Source: DATDRS01 sp035291605
GTDB lineage: Bacteria > Chloroflexota > Anaerolineae > Anaerolineales > UBA6663
Reading direction: 5' to 3'
DNA length: 5,229 nucleotides
Assembly (NCBI GenBank): GCA_035291605.1
Contig: DATDRS010000289.1
Location: 1-5,229, forward strand
The notes below the pieces were generated by a model. That model did no database searches, was not told the DNA's origin, and worked only from the letters and a program-made list of their open reading frames with translations. Below, piece after piece: positions 1-4,511 of the stretch (within the stretch, counting starts at the first letter, position 1; each line of letters starts with the position of its first letter). A program made the translations under genes and the position numbers.

Positions 1-200
1 TCGCTCCCGTCCTCGAGGGCCAGGGCGATCCGGGAGTTGGTTTGCAAGTTTCGGGCCTTCACGCTGTCCGGCGCGGTGCAGATGTACCAGCGGCCCCCGT
101 CCATCACGAACCACACAGGGACGAGGTGCGGACGGCCGTCCGGGCGAACCGTCGCCACCCACACGTTTTGCGCGCTGTCCAGCCGCCCATCCTTTGCCAT
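1..200 (-). CDS. PPOX / flavin split-barrel family protein, N-terminal part (3' end outside window)
   Basis: The minus strand reads open from an ATG at 200-198 to the window edge and gives 66 residues. The protein begins almost at once with the first strands of the split-barrel fold: VWVATVRPDGRPHLVPVWFV (residues 13-32), then WYICTAPDSVKARNL (38-52) and RIALALED (57-64). The pattern 'A-T-V-x-x-D-G-R-P-H-x-V-P-V-W-F' followed by 'K-x-R-N-L' is typical of pyridoxamine 5'-phosphate oxidase-like proteins, including F420- or FMN-dependent reductases. The cofactor and substrate cannot be told from this part. The start is well bounded: an in-frame TAA at 212-210 lies just upstream, so only ATG(200) or the adjoining GTG(203) can be used. 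No Shine-Dalgarno sequence fits before either, and a TATAAT box sits eight bases upstream of the ATG, so a leaderless mRNA is likely. The gene is divergent from the acyltransferase gene. Confidence 0.85.
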   Translation of the reverse strand, partial: MAKDGRLDSAQNVWVATVRPDGRPHLVPVWFVMDGGRWYICTAPDSVKARNLQTNSRIALALEDGS

Positions 201-208
201 CACAGGAA

Positions 209-214
209 ATTATA
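209..214 (-). promoter_or_regulatory. -10 box (TATAAT) of the PPOX gene
   Basis: On the minus strand a perfect TATAAT occupies 214-209, with only eight bases between it and the ATG at 200. A transcript would start about seven bases below the box, at about 201-203, that is at the GTG/ATG start itself. No good -35 hexamer is seen 16-18 bases upstream. The box is the main support for a leaderless reading of this gene. Confidence 0.5.
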
Positions 215-239
215 CAGCGAGTCGGGCGGCGCAGTATAA
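210..239. repeat. Inverted repeat overlapping the PPOX promoter
   Basis: TTATACAGCG (210-219) and CGCAGTATAA (230-239) are inverted copies matching at 9 of 10 positions, separated by 10 bases. The left arm overlaps the TATAAT box of the minus-strand PPOX gene and the right arm lies at about the -35 distance. This is the geometry of a repressor operator, but no regulator can be named from the sequence. Confidence 0.4.
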
Positions 240-278
240 GTGTAGGGGTTGGCGCATTAGATTCCCGTATGCGGGCGG

Positions 279-294
279 CTAGCCGGATGGCTAG
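279..294. repeat. Small inverted repeat upstream of the acyltransferase gene
   Basis: CTAGCC (279-284) and GGCTAG (289-294) are perfect inverted copies around GGAT. They lie about 40-55 bases before the acyltransferase start codon. The element could be a weak operator or hairpin, but a six-base arm in GC-rich DNA can arise by chance. Confidence 0.25.
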
Positions 295-319
295 GGCTTT
301 CGCTTCCGGGTGAACCGAA

Positions 320-325
320 TAGAAT
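320..325 (+). promoter_or_regulatory. -10-like box (TAGAAT) of the acyltransferase gene
   Basis: TAGAAT lies seven bases before the ATG at 333, so the expected transcription start falls on or next to the start codon. There is no usable Shine-Dalgarno sequence (the only AGG, at 327-329, is three bases from the ATG). The -35 region at about 297-302 is poor. The arrangement mirrors that of the divergent PPOX gene. Confidence 0.4.
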
Positions 326-332
326 CAGGCGC

Positions 333-1034
333 ATGGCCGACCAGCCTATCTTCGTGCACGGACGCCTGCCCCCGTGGGGGCGGGAGTTGTTCCGGGGGAC
401 TTTGGCGACGCTGTTCACCATCCTCACCCGCCTGGAGGTGCGTGGCCTCGAGCGGTTGCCCGCCTCGGGCGGATTCATCGTCTCGCCCAACCACCTGAGC
501 TACTTCGACGCGCCCCTCATGTTCTCCCTGCTTAAAGGGCGCAAGTTAACGGCCTTCGCCGCCGATACGTATCGCCGCTACGTGTTCTTCCGCTGGATTG
601 TGGAGACCATAGACACGATCTGGGTGCGCCGCGGCGCGATTCCCCCCTCGACGTTGAAGCTTGCGCTCCGGGCTCTGCGCGAGGGGAATGTCCTCGGCCT
701 CGCGCCCGAAGGCACGCGCAGCCCCACGCACGCCCTGCAGACGGGCAAAACCGGCGCGGCGTTCCTGGCGATGATGACCGGCGCGCCGATTGTGCCGGTA
801 GCGATCACGAACACCGAAAAGGTCGGCGCCGCGCTCAAACGCTTCCGGCGGATTCGCGTGACGATCACTTTCGGGGAGCCGTTCACGCTGCCCGAACCGC
901 CCCGCCACGAGCGCGAGGCAATACTGGAGGCCTATACGACCGAAATCATGTGCCGCATCGCGGCGCTGCTGCCGGAGGCGTATCGGGGCGTGTATGCGGA
1001 ACATCCGCGTTTGAAGGAGTTATTGACGGAATAA
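333..1034 (+). CDS. plsC: 1-acyl-sn-glycerol-3-phosphate acyltransferase (PlsC/LPLAT family)
   Basis: This 233-residue protein belongs to the lysophospholipid acyltransferase family, which transfers a fatty acyl group to the sn-2 position of lysophosphatidate to form phosphatidate at the inner membrane face. The catalytic HX4D motif is present as NHLSYFD (H54, D59). The second block is IDTIWVRRG (93-101), the glycerophosphate-binding EGTRSP is at 126-131, and the fourth block APIVPVAI is at 151-158. The length is normal for short PlsC-type enzymes. A hydrophobic stretch around residues 20-33 and the surface around 80-92 probably contact the membrane. No longer transmembrane anchor is seen. 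The start was chosen because the -10-like TAGAAT lies just upstream and the motif spacing from the N-terminus is normal. The gene is convergent with paaD and does not look linked to phenylacetate metabolism. Several paralogues often occur per genome, so the exact acyl acceptor is uncertain. Confidence 0.9.
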   Translation: MADQPIFVHGRLPPWGRELFRGTLATLFTILTRLEVRGLERLPASGGFIVSPNHLSYFDAPLMFSLLKGRKLTAFAADTYRRYVFFRWIVETIDTIWVRRGAIPPSTLKLALRALREGNVLGLAPEGTRSPTHALQTGKTGAAFLAMMTGAPIVPVAITNTEKVGAALKRFRRIRVTITFGEPFTLPEPPRHEREAILEAYTTEIMCRIAALLPEAYRGVYAEHPRLKELLTE

Positions 1035-1036
1035 GC

Positions 1037-1078
1037 CGGCAGGGGAGATTCCCCCGAAGCCCCCGCGCATCCCTGCCG
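1037..1078. terminator. Possible bidirectional terminator hairpin between convergent genes
   Basis: CGGCAGGG (1037-1044) pairs with CCCTGCCG (1071-1078), a perfect eight-base stem around a 26-base loop. A second, competing hairpin lies inside it: GGGGA (1042-1046), GAT, TCCCC (1050-1054). The element fills the 46-base gap between the convergent acyltransferase and paaD stop codons. No T-run follows on either strand, so it is not a classical intrinsic terminator, although its position suits one. Confidence 0.4.
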
Positions 1079-1080
1079 TT

Positions 1081-1560
1081 CTAAAGCGGTTTGAATTGTT
1101 CAAAAGACTGCCGACAGTTGTTGCAGTAGTGAATCGCCCGGCAGAGGGTGGGGCCGAAGGCGCTTTCGAGGACCGTGTCTTCCGAGCCGCAGTAGGGGCA
1201 GGCCACGAATTGAATTTGAATCAGATCCAACGCGCCCTCGCGCCGCCGGGGCGGGGCGAGGCCGAACTCCCGGAGCTTGCGGCGGCCGGCCTCGCTGATG
1301 CGGTTCGAGTCCCACGGCGGGTCGAAGGTGATCTCCGCCTTCACGTTTTGGACGCCCAGCGCGCGGAGGCGCTGCTCGGCCTCGGCGCGCATGACCTCGA
1401 CCGCCGGACAGCCCGCAAAGGTAGGCGTGATCCTGATCCGCACGCGGTCCTCCCCAATTTCCACGCCCGCAATCAGGCCCATCTCGACAATCGAGACCAC
1501 GGGGATTTCGGGGTCTTTCACGTCTTGAAGAGCGGTGAGGATTTCAGCCTCGGTCAACAT
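1081..1560 (-). CDS. paaD: Phenylacetyl-CoA epoxidase subunit PaaD (MIP18/DUF59 family, Cys-rich tail)
   Basis: This 159-residue protein has an N-terminal DUF59/MIP18 domain (about residues 5-80: DPEIPVVSIVEMGLI at 16-30 and TPTFAGCPA at 45-53, with C51). Its C-terminal cysteine cluster is diagnostic for PaaD: CPYCGS (C121, C124), FGPTLCRA (C140), C146 and C149, ending in FEQFKPL. PaaD is thought to help assemble or insert an iron-sulfur cofactor for the epoxidase system rather than catalyse the oxygenation. The frame stays open far upstream into paaC, but the start at 1560 is preferred because MLTEAEILTAL begins where PaaD homology is expected, while the upstream residues come from repeat DNA and from paaC read in another frame. 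No Shine-Dalgarno sequence precedes this ATG. The gene is last in the minus-strand unit, 82 bases after paaC, a gap filled by a repeat array. No paaE follows. Confidence 0.92.
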   Translation of the reverse strand: MLTEAEILTALQDVKDPEIPVVSIVEMGLIAGVEIGEDRVRIRITPTFAGCPAVEVMRAEAEQRLRALGVQNVKAEITFDPPWDSNRISEAGRRKLREFGLAPPRRREGALDLIQIQFVACPYCGSEDTVLESAFGPTLCRAIHYCNNCRQSFEQFKPL

Positions 1561-1568
1561 CGCGTTGC

Positions 1569-1639
1569 TGGAAGCGTCTGAATGTCGAAGTGTCGGGGTG
1601 TCAAAGTGCCATGCGGCACTCCGATACCGGACACCTTGA
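1569..1639. repeat. Octad repeat array with central inversion (paaC-paaD junction)
   Basis: Five consecutive eight-base units in exact phase cover 1569-1608. The last three are closest, with consensus TCGAAGTG (for example 1585-1592 and, as TCAAAGTG, 1601-1608). After a turn around ATGC (1611-1614) the motif returns inverted as CACTCCGA (1617-1624) and CACCTTGA (1632-1639). The core AGTGCC/GGCACT is a perfect six-base stem with a four-base loop. By hand alignment the full arms 1585-1610 and 1615-1639 pair at about 19 of 26 positions with one gap. The array fills nearly the whole spacer between the paaC stop and the paaD start and would form a hairpin in the mRNA. Confidence 0.65.
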
Positions 1640-1642
1640 CCG

Positions 1643-2389
1643 TCACCAGACCGCCTCCGGGTCGCTCCGAAACACCAATTGCATGTCGTTGAGCAGCGCC
1701 GTGAGATGCTCGGTGTGTTGGCCGCGGCGTCCACCTTCGACCGGCGCGGCGGTGGGCAGGGCCAGTCCGGCCTCCGTCAGAATCGGCGTGATGAGCGCGA
1801 GCCACACTCTTTTCAACTCAACCTCGGGGGCGCACAGGCCCTCAGCCGCCATCGCGGCGTCCGCCTCGGCCGTCTCAAACAACCCGAGCGCGTAGGGGTA
1901 GGCGTGATCGAGCGCGGCCTGCATGCGGGCGCGGCTCTCGGCGGTGGCCTGGCCGAGGTGCGTCACCCACGTCTTGCCGTGCATAAAGTGATACTTCTCC
2001 TCGCCCGCGAACTTGCGCGCGGCCTGAGCGAGCGGGGCATAGGCTGATTGCGACAGCGCGGCCAGGCGCACCGTCTCGGCGGCGTCGTACAGGAACTGCC
2101 GGGCGACGCTGAACGCCCAATCGCTTTTGGGCAGCTCGACGAGTTGGGCGCAGTGGAACGCAGAGGCGTCACGGAGGAAGGCTAGCCGGTCGGGGTCGGC
2201 CTCGCCCAGAGCGTGCAGGAGCGAATAGTAAATCTGCGCGTGGCCTAACTCGTCCTGCGCCATCGAGGCGAAGGCGATATCCTCTTCGACGATCGGTCCC
2301 AGCCCCGTCCACTCGGTGTTCCGGTGGCCAATGATCACCTCGTCATCTGCAAGGCGGAAGAGCAATTCCTTGAGGGCGATCTGGTTCAT
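1643..2389 (-). CDS. paaC: Phenylacetyl-CoA epoxidase structural subunit PaaC
   Basis: This 248-residue protein is a ferritin-like helical subunit that pairs with PaaA in the ring-1,2-phenylacetyl-CoA epoxidase. Family marks are RNTEWTG (23-29), IARQ-like VARQFLYDAAE (95-105) and the C-terminal GRRGQHTEHLTALLNDMQ (220-237), which is characteristic of PaaC. It also carries a full set of diiron-like positions: E26, E36, QDELGHAQ (E47, H50), D102 and EEKYH (E131, H134). In the E. coli subunit the EXXH of the first pair is not kept, and PaaC is described there as non-catalytic. The start has a good ribosome site, GGGAG at 2402-2398, eight bases upstream, located inside the end of paaB. Only three bases separate the two genes, so translation is probably coupled. 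Confidence 0.95.
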   Translation of the reverse strand: MNQIALKELLFRLADDEVIIGHRNTEWTGLGPIVEEDIAFASMAQDELGHAQIYYSLLHALGEADPDRLAFLRDASAFHCAQLVELPKSDWAFSVARQFLYDAAETVRLAALSQSAYAPLAQAARKFAGEEKYHFMHGKTWVTHLGQATAESRARMQAALDHAYPYALGLFETAEADAAMAAEGLCAPEVELKRVWLALITPILTEAGLALPTAAPVEGGRRGQHTEHLTALLNDMQLVFRSDPEAVW

Positions 2390-2392
2390 GGT

Positions 2393-2689
2393 TTAATCTC
2401 CCTCGCCCTTCTTGCCTCTCATCTTCTTAACGACCTTATACCCAAACGCCTCGCGGTAACTCTTGTCGGTGGCGTGCTGGAACATGTCGGCGTCGGCGTA
2501 AGCGCTGGCGGTGATGTCTTCGGCGCGCACGACCCACAGGTTCACGCAGGCCATGCGCCGCGCATACTGCTCTTTGGCGAGGACCAGCGCCATCTCCGGG
2601 TCGGTCGCGTGCACCGAGCCGACGTGGACGTGAGGTTCACCCCGCGCCTTTTGGTGAAAGACTTCGTAGACTTCCCACTGCGTGTCCAT
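2393..2689 (-). CDS. paaB: Phenylacetyl-CoA epoxidase subunit PaaB
   Basis: This 98-residue protein matches the small PaaB subunit, which bridges PaaA-PaaC heterodimers in the epoxidase complex. Visible family marks are WEVYEVFHQK (5-14), the conserved HVHVGSVHATDPEMAL (20-35), ARRMACVNLWVVRAEDI (43-59) and a basic tail (KVVKKMRGKKG). Length is normal. The start ATG at 2689 has no Shine-Dalgarno sequence: the bases before it belong to the heptad array, and the ATG itself lies in a repeat unit (CAATGGA). The overlap with the family's usual N-terminus (Q-W-x-x-x-E-V-F) makes this start secure. The gene is followed after three bases by paaC. Confidence 0.93.
   Translation of the reverse strand: MDTQWEVYEVFHQKARGEPHVHVGSVHATDPEMALVLAKEQYARRMACVNLWVVRAEDITASAYADADMFQHATDKSYREAFGYKVVKKMRGKKGEGD
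2398..2402 (-). promoter_or_regulatory. Ribosome binding site of paaC
   Basis: GGGAG on the minus strand lies eight bases before the paaC ATG and inside the last codons of paaB. It supports the paaC start and coupling of the two genes. Confidence 0.65.
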
Positions 2690-2766
2690 TGCAGATTTCG
2701 GATTTCAGATTGCAGATTGTAATCGCCTCCACAATCCGCAATCTCAAATCTACGATCTAGAATTCA
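2687..2766. repeat. Heptad repeat array with central inversion (paaA-paaB junction)
   Basis: Four plus-strand seven-base units run 2694-2721, such as GATTTCG, GATTTCA and GATTGCA. After about ten bases (2721-2730) the pattern returns inverted in units at 2732-2766 of the type CAATCnn/nnATCTA. Arms 2694-2720 and 2731-2757 pair at 21 of 27 positions by hand alignment, a long imperfect hairpin. Read on the coding (minus) strand, the paaA stop TAG (2752-2750) is the start of the unit TAGATTT and the paaB ATG lies in the final unit CAATGGA. The array thus spans the whole 60-base spacer and runs into both genes. Confidence 0.7.
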
Positions 2767-3709
2767 AGGCCGCCCGCACCCATGCGCCGTCTTCGTGCGC
2801 CATGCGCCGGACGGCGAGCCGCTCCTGGTTACACGGGCCGTCGCCGTTGATCACGCGCTTGAACTCGTCCCAATCCGGGTCGGAGAACTCCCACTCGCCC
2901 GTGTCCGGGTTCTTGCGGAGGTGCGGGTCGGGGACGGTCAGGCCGAGTTCCCAGATCTTCGGCACGTACTGGTCGAGGAACTCCTGCCGCATTTCGTCGT
3001 TGGTCCTGATCTTTACCTTCCAGCGCATCAGGATTTCGGTGTGCGCGGAGATTTTGTCGGGCGGTCCGTGGAAGTGCATGATGGGCCGCCACCAGCGGTT
3101 GAGCGCGTCCTGCACCATCGCGCGCTGCGCCTTCGTCCCGTTCGCCAGCGTCACCACCGAGTCGTAGCCGTACTTCAAGTGGAACGACTCTTCGTAGCAG
3201 ATGCGCTTGAGCGCGCGGCAGTACGGGCCGTACGACCCCTGCGCGTTCGTGTTCTGATTGATGATGGCCCCCGCGTCAATGAGCCAGGCGATCACCGCCG
3301 TGTCCGCCCACGTGGGCGTGGGATAGTTGAAGACGTTGGAATACTTGGACTTGCCCGAGAGCAAATCTTCGATCATCTGCTCGCGGCTTTTGCCCAGCGT
3401 CTCCGCCGCGCGATACAGCAGTTGCGCGTGCCCGACCTCGTCCTGCACTTTGGCGATGAGGGCCAACTTGCGGCGGAAGCCCGGCGCGTGCGGGATCCAC
3501 TTCCCCTCCGGCAGCGCGCCGACGATCTCGCTGTGCGCGTGCTGCTCGATCATGCGGATGAGCTGGCGGCGATATTCGGCGGGCATCCAGTCCGGCGGCT
3601 CGATCTTCTCGCCGCGCGCGATACGGGCCTCGAACTCGGCCAGCTTCTCCGGGTCCTCGTTGGCAATCGGGGATTGCTTGATGTCGGTGAAGGTTGTTGT
3701 CCCGTACAT
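2750..3709 (-). CDS. paaA: Phenylacetyl-CoA epoxidase catalytic subunit PaaA
   Basis: This 319-residue protein is the diiron oxygenase subunit that epoxidises the aromatic ring of phenylacetyl-CoA. Ferritin-like helices supply the metal ligands: HAHSEIVGALPEG (E61), KVQDEVGHAQ (E91, H94), a probable acidic ligand around D136 (TWADTAV) and CYEESFHLKYG (E174, H177). Other conserved blocks are NYPTPTWAD (128-136), MHFHGPPD (211-218) and the C-terminal DPDWDEFKRVINGDGPCNQERL (277-298). Length is close to the family norm. The start has a strong ribosome site, AAGGAG at 3721-3716, six bases before the ATG. The last residues (about LNSRS) are encoded by repeat DNA, so the natural C-terminus may have been replaced. 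The gene is the first structural gene after the TetR regulator, 64 bases downstream. Confidence 0.96.
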   Translation of the reverse strand: MYGTTTFTDIKQSPIANEDPEKLAEFEARIARGEKIEPPDWMPAEYRRQLIRMIEQHAHSEIVGALPEGKWIPHAPGFRRKLALIAKVQDEVGHAQLLYRAAETLGKSREQMIEDLLSGKSKYSNVFNYPTPTWADTAVIAWLIDAGAIINQNTNAQGSYGPYCRALKRICYEESFHLKYGYDSVVTLANGTKAQRAMVQDALNRWWRPIMHFHGPPDKISAHTEILMRWKVKIRTNDEMRQEFLDQYVPKIWELGLTVPDPHLRKNPDTGEWEFSDPDWDEFKRVINGDGPCNQERLAVRRMAHEDGAWVRAALNSRS

Positions 3710-3715
3710 CCGTAT

Positions 3716-3721
3716 CTCCTT
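3716..3721 (-). promoter_or_regulatory. Ribosome binding site of paaA
   Basis: AAGGAG on the minus strand lies six bases before the paaA ATG at 3709. It is one of the strongest ribosome sites in the window and fixes the start. The heptad array ends just upstream of it, so the site itself is preserved. Confidence 0.8.
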
Positions 3722-3727
3722 CCACAG

Positions 3728-3776
3728 TGCGTATTGCGTACCGAAACGGACTACGTGCTACGCAATACGTCACTCA
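3728..3776. repeat. Heptad repeat array with central inversion (tetR-paaA junction)
   Basis: Seven-base units run in phase from 3728. The first two are TGCGTAT and TGCGTAC. The four units from 3742 to 3769 all end in ACG, the last three in TACG. The orientation of the CGTA core reverses between the two halves. CGTATTGCGTA (3730-3740) and TACGCAATACG (3759-3769) are a perfect 11-base inverted pair around an 18-base loop. The last unit (3770-3776) contains the tetR stop codon. The array fills most of the 64-base gap between tetR and paaA, leaving the paaA ribosome site free. Confidence 0.7.
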
Positions 3777-4364
3777 AGCCGTTCGGTAGAGTCCATTGAG
3801 CAACATATCCGCCAGCGTACTGCCGACTTCTTCCGCCGTCATCGGCCCGTCGGGTCTGTACCACTGATGCGTCCAGTTCAACGCGGACAGCACCAGCCGC
3901 GCGGCGAAGCGCTCGTCCACCGGGGCGAAGATGCCCTCGTGGATGCCCTGGCCCAGCAGGTTGCGGAACAGGCCCTCGTACTCATCGCGCCGTTTGGCGA
4001 ACGCCGCCCGCTGCGCCTGCTTGAGATGCCGCCATTCGTTGAAATAGACCGCAGAGGCATCCAGATTGTGCGTGATTACGCCGACATGTGCGATAATGGC
4101 CTTGCGGAGTTTGAGCGGCGTGGCCTCCGCCGAGGCCATGATAGGCCGCAGGGCGGCGAAGAATTCGTCCGCCGCGCGCGTGGCGATGACCCACAACAGC
4201 TCCTCTTTGCCGCCGATGTGATGGTACAGGCTCGCGCCCCTCACCCCCACGGCCTTCCCGATGTCCCGGATCGAAGTGGCAAGATAGCCTTTCTCCCGGA
4301 AGAGCCGCTCGGCGGCGGCAAGGATCTGGTCTTTGCGGGGCGGGCCGTTGGTTTGTCTGGGCAT
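3774..4364 (-). CDS. TetR-family transcriptional repressor, probably PaaR-like
   Basis: This 196-residue protein has a typical TetR layout. An N-terminal DNA-binding domain (about 10-57) contains ILAAAERLFREKGYLATSI and the helix-turn-helix IRDIGKAVGVRGASLYHHIGGKEELL. A helical ligand-binding domain follows (about 65-196), with YFNEWRHL (107-114) and ALNWTHQWYRPDGPMTAEEV (161-180); this C-terminal signature is shared by TetR regulators of acyl-CoA catabolism such as the KstR2 and PaaR groups. It is the first gene of the paa unit and sits directly behind its own promoter and a double palindrome, so it should repress itself and paaABCD. The likely inducer is phenylacetyl-CoA, as shown for Thermus PaaR; this is inferred from context. 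No Shine-Dalgarno sequence precedes the ATG. A different acyl-CoA ligand is possible. Confidence 0.9.
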   Translation of the reverse strand: MPRQTNGPPRKDQILAAAERLFREKGYLATSIRDIGKAVGVRGASLYHHIGGKEELLWVIATRAADEFFAALRPIMASAEATPLKLRKAIIAHVGVITHNLDASAVYFNEWRHLKQAQRAAFAKRRDEYEGLFRNLLGQGIHEGIFAPVDERFAARLVLSALNWTHQWYRPDGPMTAEEVGSTLADMLLNGLYRTA

Positions 4365-4374
4365 AAGCAGTCTG

Positions 4375-4400
4375 CCTAACGCGTGTTAGGTCACGACCTA
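4375..4400. promoter_or_regulatory. Double palindromic operator, PaaR-box-like
   Basis: Two inverted repeats overlap. CCTAAC (4375-4380) and GTTAGG (4385-4390) flank GCGT. TAGGTC (4387-4392) and GACCTA (4395-4400) flank AC. The first, read as 4376-4389, fits the published Thermus thermophilus PaaR box CNAACGNNCGTTNG at every fixed position but one (T in place of the second C). The pair lies just downstream of the -10 box, over the expected transcription start of the tetR-paa unit, a classic repressor position. Confidence 0.65.
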
Positions 4401-4401
4401 C

Positions 4402-4430
4402 AGAGTAATCGGAGTTCATTCGCCTGTCAA
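4402..4430 (-). promoter_or_regulatory. Promoter of the tetR-paaABCD unit
   Basis: On the minus strand a perfect TTGACA (-35) lies at 4430-4425. It is followed after exactly 17 bases by TACTCT (4407-4402), a weak -10 box that keeps the key TAnnnT bases. Transcription would start near 4394-4396, inside the palindromic operator and about 30 bases before the tetR ATG. No other equally good promoter is seen in front of paaA. Confidence 0.6.
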
Positions 4431-4472
4431 TATTGTGAGCAATGTCACTGCAACCCACCCCAGCGTGGCGCG

Positions 4473-4505
4473 TATGATAGGTTGAAACCAGCAAAGATTG
4501 AGGAG
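4473..4505 (+). promoter_or_regulatory. Promoter (-10) and ribosome site of the lipoprotein gene
   Basis: TATGAT (4473-4478) is a fair -10 box with no clear -35 at the normal distance. AGGAG (4501-4505) stands six bases before the ATG at 4512 and is a good ribosome site that fixes this start. Unlike the two genes at the left of the window, this one would have a normal leader of about 25 bases. Confidence 0.45.
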
Positions 4506-4511
4506 AACAAA

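Noticed and set aside
546..1004. Minus-strand open frame of 152 codons opposite the acyltransferase gene
   Set aside because: It lies wholly inside a gene with intact HX4D and EGTR motifs and has no features of its own.
1561..1734. N-terminal extension of PaaD up to 1734
   Set aside because: The frame is open, but the added residues come from the octad array and from paaC read in another frame. PaaD homology begins at the ATG at 1560.
2756..2765. Overlapping TCTAGA and GAATTC sites resembling a cloning linker
   Set aside because: They lie in phase with the heptad array and within the paaA reading frame, so they are better explained as repeat units than as vector sequence.
1569..3776. Repeat arrays as CRISPR or insertion-sequence remnants
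   Set aside because: Units are 7-8 bases without spacers, and there are no transposase fragments, target-site duplications or shared terminal repeats among the three arrays.
2795..3799. Long plus-strand open frame (334 codons) opposite paaA
   Set aside because: It is antisense to a gene with clear PaaA motifs, is rich in Arg, Val, Leu and Pro as expected from the reverse frame of GC-rich coding DNA, and has no domain or ribosome site.
3327..4379. Plus-strand open frame of 350 codons opposite paaA and tetR
   Set aside because: It spans two well-supported minus-strand genes and a repeat array, and shows no recognisable motif. Open antisense frames are common at this GC content.
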